DNA of 64,000 nucleotides from Haemaphysalis longicornis (taxonomy: Eukaryota > Arthropoda > Arachnida > Ixodida > Ixodidae). Positions 1 through 8,931 of this stretch are shown piece after piece. Position 1 is the stretch's first letter. Every line of letters begins with the position of its first letter. The notes beneath the pieces are model-generated. The model was not told the origin of the DNA. It was given only the letters and a program-made list of their open reading frames with translations, and searched no databases. The stretch covers positions 20,105,295-20,169,294 of the forward strand of contig CM023448.1 of the NCBI GenBank assembly GCA_013339765.2, given 5' to 3'. Both the position numbers and the translations under genes were made by a program.

Positions 1-1408
1 GTTTTATTTGAATACCATCGATATCTTTGGCGCGACTGTTCCTTAAAGTTAAAATTATATTTATGATCTCTGTTTCACTTACTGGAGTCAGGAACATCGA
101 GTTACTGTTTCGTGGAAAGTTTGCCAGGTCGTTAGTAGTGGTGGTGTAGCCAACTTTAGTGAAGTATTCATTGAAAGCATCCGCAAGGGGTTTTCCCGTT
201 AGCTCTATATTGTTTGTCTTTATTGTAGAAACTTTTTCAGGCGCTATTTTGTTGTTCAACATCGTGTTTAGCTTACGCCAAACTACATCCATCCGTCCTG
301 CTGTAGCGCTGAAAATATTATCTAAATACTCACGTCGCGCTTTCTTTACATTTTTATCTAGACGATTACGATAGGCTTTGTATTGTAGCAGTATTTTCCT
401 ATCTTTTGTTTTGATGAACTTCTGGAACAAGTTATTTTTTTCTCGAATTCTCGCGGCAAGCTCTGCACTTACCCACGGTTTTCGAATTTTTGTACTCTGC
501 TTAACTTCTACTAGCGGAAAACTTTCCTGATAAAGTGGTTTTAGAATTTTCATAAACTTTTCGTAAGCAAGACTTGCATCTACACTTAAAAGAAATTGAT
601 CCCACGATGAGTTGGCAATTTTATCATAAAACCCGGAAAGGCTGCGTTGCGTCATGTGTTGAACAAAATATGTACGCAGTGACTTCCGTTTGCTTAACTG
701 ACCTTTGGTGCATAGAAATATAGGAAAATGGTCACTGAGATCCGAGATCAGTACACCTGATTTAATTCTACTTGCATCAATTCTACTTGCATTTAATTCT
801 ACTTGCATAAGGAAGACGTCAATCAATGAGGATGAACCTTCTGTCACTCTCGTCGGCGTATCAATTGTGTTTCTAACACCGTAAGTATTCATTAGAACAC
901 ATAGGTTGTTTGTTTGCAAAGAAGTATTCATCATATCAATGTTAATGTCCCCACCTAGTATAATATTATAATGATTCATATTTACAAACCAGAAAAGCGT
1001 TTCCAGGTAGTCCAGAAAAGGTGCTATCTTTCCGTTTAGAGGCCGATAACACACAACCAACAAGTAGCTTTGCATGCGAACAGTTAAAATTTCGAAGTCC
1101 TGGTTTAGAATCGAAAAATCTTCGAGTAATTCACAATCGTACATATGTTTGACCAAAATACTTACACCTCCACCCCGTAGAACAGAGCGATTTAAGTAGT
1201 ACGTTTTATACCCAGCAAGCTGATACACATCTGTGCTATCTCTTGACCACGTTTCTGTAAGAAGCACAGAGTCGAGTGGCTCGTTCATTTCCTCGAGGCC
1301 TAGTTTCTTGTTGCGGACTGATCTTATGTTTAAGTGGAAACATTTAAAAGACTGAAAGAACGATTGGCCTACATGATTCTGGAAGTTTTGTGGCAAGACT
1401 GAGGTCAT
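1..1408 (-). CDS. LINE ORF2, endonuclease-reverse transcriptase, partial (runs off left edge)
   Basis: I translated this frame by hand from the ATG at 1406-1408 to base 1: 469 codons with no stop. It encodes the element's nicking endonuclease and the beginning of the reverse transcriptase used for target-primed reverse transcription. Exonuclease-endonuclease-phosphatase signatures appear in order: FHLNIRSVRNK near residue 24, LLTETW, CYRPLNG, LGGDIN (where most relatives have GDFN) and SDLSDHFP. The end, SRAKDIDGIQIK, is the conserved RT entry motif. Three copies of a ~15-bp motif near 760-806 repeat in frame between the endonuclease motifs, suggesting slippage without loss of frame. The RT catalytic box lies outside the window. 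The family assignment is at superfamily level. Confidence 0.85.
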   Translation of the reverse strand, partial: MTSVLPQNFQNHVGQSFFQSFKCFHLNIRSVRNKKLGLEEMNEPLDSVLLTETWSRDSTDVYQLAGYKTYYLNRSVLRGGGVSILVKHMYDCELLEDFSILNQDFEILTVRMQSYLLVVCYRPLNGKIAPFLDYLETLFWFVNMNHYNIILGGDINIDMMNTSLQTNNLCVLMNTYGVRNTIDTPTRVTEGSSSLIDVFLMQVELNASRIDASRIKSGVLISDLSDHFPIFLCTKGQLSKRKSLRTYFVQHMTQRSLSGFYDKIANSSWDQFLLSVDASLAYEKFMKILKPLYQESFPLVEVKQSTKIRKPWVSAELAARIREKNNLFQKFIKTKDRKILLQYKAYRNRLDKNVKKARREYLDNIFSATAGRMDVVWRKLNTMLNNKIAPEKVSTIKTNNIELTGKPLADAFNEYFTKVGYTTTTNDLANFPRNSNSMFLTPVSETEIINIILTLRNSRAKDIDGIQIK

Positions 1409-1451
1409 TATTGCCTTGGGATTGCCGTTTTTTTCTGTTTTGTGTACTGTT

Positions 1452-2378
1452 TTACATGAGCTTGTCCAAGTCGTCAGCACTTCTGACGACTTGCTTGTTC
1501 AGACCGTCAGCCTTTCGCACCAGAACTCGGTTATTGCTGTGCCAGACGTATTTGTAATTTTTAACATTTGCCCAGGTTTTAGCTTCGAACAGCAGTGCTC
1601 GAGTTCTTTTTGTTAGGTTTTCAAGAATGAAGATTGTGCCGTCTGTCTCTTGCAGTTTCTTTCGGTTTAGCCACCATGCATCCCTATCAGCCTGCCGAGC
1701 GAACCGGCAAATGATGCCTGCCCTTTTATCTTTTTTGGCTGGCAAATGGTGAACTGTCACTACATCACGTTCCGTCAGCGCTGGAAGTTTGCTTTTGGCT
1801 GTAAGTGCATTTACCTTATCCATTAGATTTTCGTTCACAGTCTCTGGGATGCCATGAAATTCAAGGTTGAGGCGACGGTTCCTCCATTCGAGGTTGTCAA
1901 GGTCATCTAATAATTGGGCTACTTCACTGTCTCGTGCCTCAATCCTTTCCACCCTCTGTTTTAGTTCATTTACCTCGCGTTAGTTCTGCTCTGTGCGTGA
2001 GATCACGTTGTCATATAGGTCGCTTAACACCTGCAGTGCATCCTCAATACCGTCAATTGTTTCTTTCAGTGGCAGTAGCTGGTCGAGCTTATCGTTAATT
2101 GCCTTCATCCAGACTTTTATGTCCATACTCTCATCCCCCGCGGGATTTCCGCTTTGTGCTTGTTGCAAAGTCTGCGAGCGCGTCTTCCAGCGTCTGCAAG
2201 TGCTGCAGCGCCAGGCCTTTCGATAATCATCTCCCTTTGCCCTAAGCGTGGCATCAGAAATTCCAGCGCATTTCCCGGTGTGATATTTGGAACCACACTC
2301 ACTACAGTCAATTGTACACCCTGGCTCACTACAATCTGTGCAACACGAAGAACATTTCAAAGTTGGAAGCATTGTCAC
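1452..2378 (-). pseudogene. LINE ORF1 with PHD finger, coiled coil and L1-ORF1-like domain; one in-frame stop
   Basis: The RNA-binding ORF1 partner of the ORF2 downstream. Residues 9-60 carry paired cysteines, a YHTGKC segment and a final CSTC, the spacing of a PHD (C4HC3) finger, which is known from CR1-type ORF1 proteins. A heptad-rich stretch follows, then a Transposase_22-like region (LEFHGIPET, AGIICRFARQADRDAWW) matching L1 ORF1 RNA-binding domains. The frame is continuous from 2378 to 1452 except for TAA at 1980-1982, after QN in the coiled-coil region; both sides are in the same frame. It ends in TAA at 1452-1454. The stop could be a simple mutation or, less likely, a functional recoding site. 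Confidence 0.8.
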
Positions 2379-2462
2379 AGTCGTTCACACACCGGCGGCG
2401 GCAGCAGCAGCAGCAGAAAATTTACATATAAAGCACAGACATGTGGATCTGACTTCACTAAC

Positions 2463-2746
2463 CTGCAATATCAGTGAATTCGGCTTAGATGCTGCTTCTT
2501 CGTCGCTGCCGCTGCCGCCAATGTGACCATCCAGTTCAGGTCCGCTGTATTTGTAGCCTTCGCCGTCGAAATCAGCGCTCCATGTCAGTCGTCGCGGCGC
2601 AGAAAGGTACAGTCCAGGAAGGTCCGCGCAGCTCCGTAGTGCCAGCAGTGCGCACGTGCCCGGACAGTCGGTGTCGTGGCGTATCTGCAATATCAGTGAA
2701 TGCGGCTTCGATGCTGCTTCTTCGTCGCTGCCGCTGCCGCCAATGT
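2463..2746 (-). repeat. Direct repeats in the LINE leader (62 bp, 222-bp period)
   Basis: A 62-bp segment at 2463-2524 recurs at 2685-2746 with only a few differences. It lies just upstream of ORF1 on the element's sense strand. LINE leaders often hold tandem promoter monomers, so these may be remnants of two monomers; that role is inferred. A short CAG/CGG-rich run sits at 2391-2416. Confidence 0.7.
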
Positions 2747-2942
2747 CGAAGCATTGCCGTTTGTATGCTCTTTCTAGAGTTTTGAATGCAGGTATACTAA
2801 ATTTGGGTTGGCTGTCCTGTCCATGATTGTAATAAAATAAACATTTCTCGTAAAACCCATTCCCCTGGTAATGTTGTATGCCCCGAGAGGATTGTATGCC
2901 CTTGCGGTACGATGAACGAATGAATAAATAAATAAATAGATT

Positions 2943-2945
<3 letters not shown>

Positions 2946-2999
<54 letters not shown>
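2946..2999. repeat. (AT)n microsatellite at the left edge of the Penelope-like element
   Basis: An almost perfect alternating AT tract of about 54 bp. A matching tract lies at the other end of the Penelope-like element (8866-8931), so the two probably come from the same target. Confidence 0.95.
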
Positions 3000-3001
<2 letters not shown>

Positions 3002-3092
3002 AGAAAAGATAAACTCAAAAAGCGCGCAGAAATAGTATAAGTAAAGAGTCGGATACACAGCTTATTAAGAACAATAACAAACAATGTTTACT

Positions 3093-3140
3093 TACGTAGC
3101 GGCAACGGGACTTGCCTTCATCAGAGTAAAGTTACATGAT
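3093..3140 (-). other. Conserved element end with partial hammerhead-like fold, left copy
   Basis: Read on the minus strand this segment has CTGATGA followed by a 5-bp hairpin (GGCAA/TTGCC with a GTCCCG loop). Pseudo-LTRs of many Penelope-like elements carry hammerhead ribozymes with a CUGAUGA...GAAA core. Here the position expected to be GAAA reads GCTA, so self-cleavage is unlikely. The same variant is present at the other end (8787-8835). Confidence 0.4.
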
Positions 3141-3151
3141 TTTGCTGTCGC

Positions 3152-6100
3152 AAACATTTTGAACACATTTCTTATATAGGTTTGCATAAAACTGTGAGAG
3201 AGAGCGGAAAATGTTTCGGAAATGGGGAGTGTGCATACAGTCAGGCTACGCCTATGTTACAACATCAACAAACAAAAGAAAAAATAAAAAAAAAAAAGGG
3301 GGGGGGGGGGGGGGTGCGAGAGAGAGAAAAAGGGGTCGTGTTAACAATGCAGCGTTCAAGGTTGCACCATGACGGGTCAACGTATGCCGCGCGGGCTGCA
3401 AGTTCAGACAATGGGGGAAACTGGACAACTGCGGTTTGAAAAGAAAGGGAAGAGTATACACTGAGGTATTCAGTGACTGCTGAGACTGGTTCGGGGGGAA
3501 GCGAAGATGGGTGTGCCCCCCGCTGGTCAAGAGAATAGATAGGGGGCACAAAAGAGCATTTCACAGAAGCTAGCAATTTAACAGGAAATAGGTAGGGTCA
3601 CAAAAGGTTAAACATGAATAGATCACAAAGAGATCACAAACATGAATAGATCACAAACATTTTGAACACATTTCTTATATAGGTTTGCATAAAACTGTGA
3701 GAAAGAGCGGAAAATGTTTCGGAAATGGGGAGTGTGCATACAGTCAGGCTACGCCTATGTTACAACATCAACAAACAAACAAGAAAAATAAAAAATAAAA
3801 AGGGGGGGGGGAGCGAGAGAGAGAAAAAGGGGTCGTGTTAACAATGCAGCGTTCAAGGTTGCACCATGACGGGTCAACGTATGCCGCGCGGGCTGCAAGT
3901 TCAGACAATGGGGGAAACTGGACAACCGCGGTTTGAAAAGAAAGGGAAGAGTATACACTGAGGTATTCAGTGACTGCTGAGACTGGTTCGGGGGGAAGCG
4001 AAGATGGGTGTGCCCCCCGCTGGTCAAGAGAATAGATAGGGGGCTCAAAAGAGCATTTCACAGAAGCTAGCAATTTAACAGGAAATAGGTAGGGTCACAA
4101 AAGGTTAAACATGAATAGATCACAAAGAGATCACAAACATGAATAGATCACAAACATTTTGAACACATTTCTTATATAGGTTTGCATAAAACTGTGAGAG
4201 AGAGCGGAAAATGTTTCGGAAATGGGGAGTGTGCATACAGTCAGGCTACGCCTATGTTACAACATCAACAAACAAACAAGAAAAATAAAAAATAAAAAAG
4301 GGGGGGGGGTGGCGAGAGAGAGAAAAAGGGGTCGTGTTAACAATGCAGCGTTCAAGGTTGCACCATGACGGGTCAACGTATGCCGCGCGGGCTGCAAGTT
4401 CAGACAATGGGGGAAACTGGACAACTGCGGTTTGAAAAGAAAGGGAAGAGTATACACTGAGGTATTCAGTGACTGCTGAGACTGGTTCGGGGGGAAGCGA
4501 AGATGGGTGTGCCCCCCGCTGGTCAAGAGAATAGATAGGGGGCTCAAAAGAGCATTTCACAGAAGCTAGCAATTTAACAGGAAATAGGTAGGGTCACAAA
4601 AGGTTAAACATGAATAGATCACAAAGAGATCACAAACATGAATAGATCACAAACATTTTGAACACATTTCTTATATAGGTTTGCATAAAACTGTGAGAAG
4701 AGCGGAAAATGTTTCGGAAATGGGGAGTGTGCATACAGTCAGGCTACGCCTATGTTACAACATCAACAAACAAACAAGAAAAATAAAAAGGGGGGGGGGG
4801 AGCGAGAGAGAGAAAAAGGGGTCGTGTTAACAATGCAGCGTTCAAGGTTGCACCATGACGGGTCAACGTATGCCGCGCGGGCTGCAAGTTCAGACAATGG
4901 GGGAAACTGGACAACCGCGGTTTGAAAAGAAAGGGAAGAGTATACACTGAGGTATTCAGTGACTGCTGAGACTGGTTCGGGGGGAAGCGAAGATGGGTGT
5001 GCCCCCCGCGGGTCAAGAGAATAGATAGGGGGCACAAAAGAGCATTTCACAGAAGCTAGCAATTTAACAGGAAATAGGTAGGGTCACAAAAGGTTAAACA
5101 TGAATAGATCACAAAGAGATCACAAACATGAATAGATCACAAACATTTTGAACACATTTCTTATATAGGTTTGCATAAAACTGTGAGAAAGAGCGGAAAT
5201 GTTTCGGAAATGGGGAGTGTGCATACAGTCAGGCTACGCCTATGTTACAACATCAACAAACAAACAAGAAAATAAAAATAAAAAAGGGGGGGGGGGAGCG
5301 AGAGAGAGAAAAGGGGTCGTGTTAACAATGCAGCGTTCAAGGTTGCACCATGACGGGTCAACGTATGCCGCGCGGGCTGCAAGTTCAGACAATGGGGGAA
5401 ACTGGACAACCGCGGTTTGAAAAGAAAGGGAAGAGTATACACTGAGGTATTCAGTGACTGCTGAGACTGGTTCGGGGGGAAGCGAAGATGGGTGTGCCCC
5501 CCGCGGGTCAAGAGAATAGATAGGGGGCACAAAAGAGCATTTCACAGAAGCTAGCAATTTAACAGGAAATAGGTAGGGTCACAAAAGGTTAAACATGAAT
5601 AGATCACAAAGAGATCACAAAACATGAATAGATCACAAACATTTTGAACACATTTCTTATATAGGTTTGCATAAAACTGTGAGAAAGAGCGGAAAATGTT
5701 TCGGAAATGGGGAGTGTGCATACAGTCAGGCTACGCCTATGTTACAACATCAACAAACAAACAAGAAAAATAAAAATAAAAAGGGGGGGGGGGGAGCGAG
5801 AGAGAGGAAAAAGGGGTCGTGTTAACAATGCAGCGTTCAAGGTTGCACCATGACGGGTCAACGTATGCCGCGCGGGCTGCAAGTTCAGACAATGGGGGAA
5901 ACTGGACAACCGCGGTTTGAAAAGAAAGGGAAGAGTATACACTGAGGTATTCAGTGACTGCTGAGACTGGTTCGGGGGGAAGCGAAGATGGGTGTGCCCC
6001 CCGCTGGTCAAGAGAATAGATAGGGGGCTCAAAAGAGCATTTCACAGAAGCTAGCAATTTAACAGGAAATAGGTAGGGTCACAAAAGGTTAACATGAATA

Positions 6101-7605
6101 GATCACAAAGAGATCACAAACATGAATAGATCACAAACATTTTGAACACATTTCTTATATAGGTTTGCATAAAACTGTGAGAAAGAGCGGAAAATGTTTC
6201 GGAAATGGGGAGTGTGCATACAGTCAGGCTACGCCTATGTTACAACATCAACAAACAAACAAGAAAATAAAAAATAAAAAGGGGGGGGGGAGCGAGAGAG
6301 AGAAAAGGGGTCGTGTTAACAATGCAGCGTTCAAGGTTGCACCATGACGGGTCAACGTATGCCGCGCGGGCTGCAAGTTCAGACAATGGGGGAAACTGGA
6401 CAACCGCGGTTTGAAAAGAAAGGGAAGAGTATACACTGAGGTATTCAGTGACTGCTGAGACTGGTTCGGGGGGAAGCGAAGATGGGTGTGCCCCCCGCGG
6501 GTCAAGAGAATAGATAGGGGGCACAAAAGAGCATTTCACAGAAGCTAGCAATTTAACAGGAAATAGGTAGGGTCACAAAAGGTTAAACATGAATAGATCA
6601 CAAAGAGATCACAAACATGAATAGATCACAAACATTTTGAACACATTTCTTATATAGGTTTGCATAAAACTGTGAGAAAGAGCGGAAAATGTTTATGAAA
6701 TGGGGAGTGTGCATACAGTCAGGCTACGCCTATGTTACAACATCAACAAACAAACAAGAAAAAATAAAAAATAAAAAGGGGGGGGGGTGGCGAGAGAGAG
6801 AAAAAGGGGTCGTGTTAACAATGCAGCGTTCAAGGTTGCACCATTACGGGTCAACGTATGCCGCGCGGGCTGCAAGTTCAGACAATGGGGGAAAACTGGA
6901 CAACCGCGGTTTGAAAAGAAAGGAAGAGTATACACTGAGGTATTCAGTGACTGCTGAGACTGGTTCGGGGGGAAGCGAAGATGGGTGTGCCCCCCGCTGG
7001 TCAAGAGAATAGATAGGGGGCATCAAAAGAGCATTTCACAGAAGCTAGCAATTTAACAGGAAATAGGTAGGGTCACAAAAGGTTAAACATGAATAGATCA
7101 CAAAGAGATCACAAACATAATAGATCACAAAACATTTTGAACACATTTCTTATATAGGTTTTGCATAAAACTGTGAGAAAGAGCGGAAAATGTTTCGGAA
7201 ATGGGAGTGTGCATACAGTCAGGCTACGCCTATGTTACAACATCAACAAACAAACAAGAAAAATAAAAAGGGGGGGGGGGAGCGAGAGGAAGAAAAAGGG
7301 GTCGTGTTAACAATGCAGCGTTCAAGGTTGCACCATGACGGGTCAACGTATGCCGCGCGGGCTGCAAGTTCAGACAATGGGGGAAACTGGACCACCGCGG
7401 TTTGAAAGGAACAGGGAAGAGTATACACTGAGGTATTCAGTGACTGCTGAGACTGGTTCGGGGGGAAGCGAAGATGGTTGTGCCCCCCGCGGGTCAAGAG
7501 AATAGATAGGGGGCACAAAAGAGCATTTCACAGAAGCTAGCAATTTAACAGGAAATAGGTAGGGTCACAAAAGGTTAACAATGAGTAGATCACAAAGAGT
7601 TAAAC
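3152..7605 (-). repeat. Nine tandem ~497-bp Penelope pseudo-LTR units
   Basis: Units begin with AAACATTTTGAACACATTTC at 3152, 3655, 4152, 4651, 5141, 5637, 6135, 6630 and 7130, giving periods of 503, 497, 499, 490, 496, 498, 495 and 500. Most length variation comes from A-runs and a 9-15-nt G-run; the rest is nearly identical. Two linked sites sort the units: CGCTGGTC with CTCAAAA versus CGCGGGTC with CACAAAA. In order the classes are mixed, A, A, B, B, A, B, A-like, B. Each unit ends in short repeats of ATGAATAGATCACAAA. Two overlapping minus-strand frames of ~95-106 codons are open in nearly every unit, but I see no domain and do not call them genes. Confidence 0.95.
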
Positions 7606-7964
7606 ATTCTTAAGTGGATGGTGGGAACGAGGCCTCCCTCCCCAGGACCAAATGGCATTGTTGAGCCGCATTAGGCTAATAAAGCTGCTGTATTAGGAGA
7701 GTTTCTGCGAATTCTGATTGGACAAACTCGAGGTGTAGGAATACTAAAGCTGCTGTATTAGGAGAGTTTCTGCGAATTTCTGATGGTAATCTCGGGGTAG
7801 GAATAATGAAATAGTGATAAAAATTATGAAGCCGCTAATTTAATCGAGGGATAAGCACGTTAAGTTTCGTAACTTTCATTAATTCCAAGCCGTCGGCTGA
7901 CCCAAACTTATAAATGAGATAGATTCCCAAACCTCGCGGTCGTGGTGCGTTTTGAAGGCGGATT
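7606..7964. other. Spacer downstream of the GIY-YIG fragment, with a local duplication
   Basis: Non-coding spacer between the tandem array and the endonuclease stop. A ~34-bp segment at 7679-7712 is repeated at 7745-7778 (66-bp period). It probably belongs to the element's 3' untranslated region. No other structure seen. Confidence 0.5.
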
Positions 7965-8288
7965 CTAAAATCGTTGCTTTAAGATGTCAAATGCATGCCC
8001 GGGACTGTTCACATGTCTTGACAGGGGCAAATAAGGGCAGCTTTTTGCATGAGAGCGGTGATTATTGAACCGTATTCGGAAGGGCGTTTCAGTTTGGCCG
8101 ATATATTGTTGCCTACAAACAGTGCACTCTAGAAGATATACGACATTAGCGGAGTCGCAGTTAAAGTTACCTTTTATATTTACGTAGTAGTCTGAAGCCG
8201 TGCTGGTGGCGCGCTGTGTAGTGGTCATGTGTGGGCATACTTTACATCGGGGTTTATTGCAGGGCATGCAGCCAGCAGTTGCCGGTCG
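7965..8288 (-). pseudogene. GIY-YIG endonuclease domain of a Penelope-like element (N-terminally truncated)
   Basis: An open frame of about 108 codons matching the C-terminal endonuclease of Penelope polyproteins, which nicks target DNA for insertion. It has the Zn-binding linker CNKPRCKVC, then NVVYLLECTVCRQQYIGQT (the GIY-YIG core with both tyrosines) and RIRFNNHRSHA with the conserved arginine. The methionine at 8267 is internal; the frame continues upstream as RPATAGC to the junction with the inverted terminal unit at about 8290, where coding sequence is cut off. The ~700-residue reverse transcriptase that should precede it is absent. The domain itself carries no stop, so the loss was a clean rearrangement rather than slow decay. 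Confidence 0.88.
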
Positions 8289-8866
8289 GTTGTGATCTAC
8301 TCATGTTTAACCTTTTGTGACCCTACCTATTACCTGTTAAATTGCTATCTTCTGTGAAATGCTCTTTTGTGCCCCCTATCTATTCTCTTGACCCGCGGGG
8401 GGCACACCCCTCTTCGCTTCCCCCCGAAACCAGTCTCAGCAGTCACTGAATACCTCAGTGTATACTCTTCCCTTTCTTTTCAAACCGCGGTTGTCCAGTT
8501 TACCCCATTGTCTGAACTTGCAGCCCGCGCGGCATACGTTGACCCGTCATGGTGCAACCTTGAATGCTGCTTTGTTAACACGACCCCTTTTTCTCTCTCT
8601 CGCTCCCCCCCTCCTTTTTAATTTTTTATTTTTCTTGTTTGTTTGTTGATGTTGTAACATAGGCGTAGCCTGACTGTATGCACACTCCCCATTTCCGAAA
8701 CATTTTCCGCTCTCCTCTCACAGTTTTATGCAAACCTATATAAGAAATGTGTTCAAAATGTTGCGACAAGCAAAATCATGTAACTTTACTCTGATGAAGG
8801 CAAGTCCCGTTGCCGCTACGTAAGTAAACATTGTTTGTTATTGTTCTTGCTGTGTATCCGACTCTT

Positions 8867-8868
<2 letters not shown>
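8289..8868 (+). repeat. Single inverted Penelope terminal unit and element end
   Basis: Reverse complement of the tandem unit plus the outer end segment found at 3043-3152. It matches the B-class units (CGCGGG with the CAC form) but has accumulated its own substitutions. It includes the CTGATGA hairpin segment at 8787-8835 with GCTA in place of GAAA. It directly joins the truncated endonuclease gene. Confidence 0.9.

Positions 8869-8931
<63 letters not shown>
8866..8931. repeat. (AT)n microsatellite at the right edge of the Penelope-like element
   Basis: About 66 bp of alternating AT with one G interruption, directly beside the end of the inverted unit. Confidence 0.93.

Larger units (their letters stand above)
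1..2790 (-). mobile_element. CR1-like non-LTR retrotransposon, 5' portion
   Basis: On the minus strand the order is a leader with repeats, ORF1 (PHD finger, coiled coil, L1-ORF1-type domain), a 43-nt gap, then ORF2 with an apurinic-type endonuclease running into the reverse transcriptase and off the left window edge. This architecture fits the CR1/L2/Jockey group of LINEs. ORF2 has no stop in the 469 codons visible and ORF1 has one, so the copy is young. The 5' boundary is not sharp; I place it between the second leader repeat (2746) and the start of a TA-rich tract. Whether the 3' half is intact cannot be seen. Confidence 0.8.
3000..8868 (-). mobile_element. Penelope-like element with expanded tandem termini and inverted end
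   Basis: The outer ends are inverted copies of each other. The segment near 3043-3152 is repeated in reverse complement near 8755-8868, and each side abuts an (AT)n tract. Between them lie nine head-to-tail ~497-bp units, a spacer, a minus-strand GIY-YIG endonuclease fragment and one unit in the opposite orientation. Penelope-like elements are known for tandem pseudo-LTRs, frequent inverted terminal copies and a C-terminal GIY-YIG domain. The reverse transcriptase is missing, so the copy cannot move by itself. The nine-fold expansion is far beyond the usual one or two units. Confidence 0.85.

Noticed and set aside
2385..2690. Separate 101-codon gene upstream of CR1-like ORF1
   Set aside because: It consists of the leader repeats and a CAG/CGG-rich run, with no conserved motif.
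3252..7518. Recurring open frames of ~95-106 codons on the minus strand in each Penelope unit
   Set aside because: Two overlapping frames are open at once in nearly all units, they end in the variable G/A runs, and no domain is visible. They are by-products of repeat homogeneity.
3152..7605. CRISPR-like array
   Set aside because: Units are ~497 bp without unique spacers, in a eukaryotic retroelement context.
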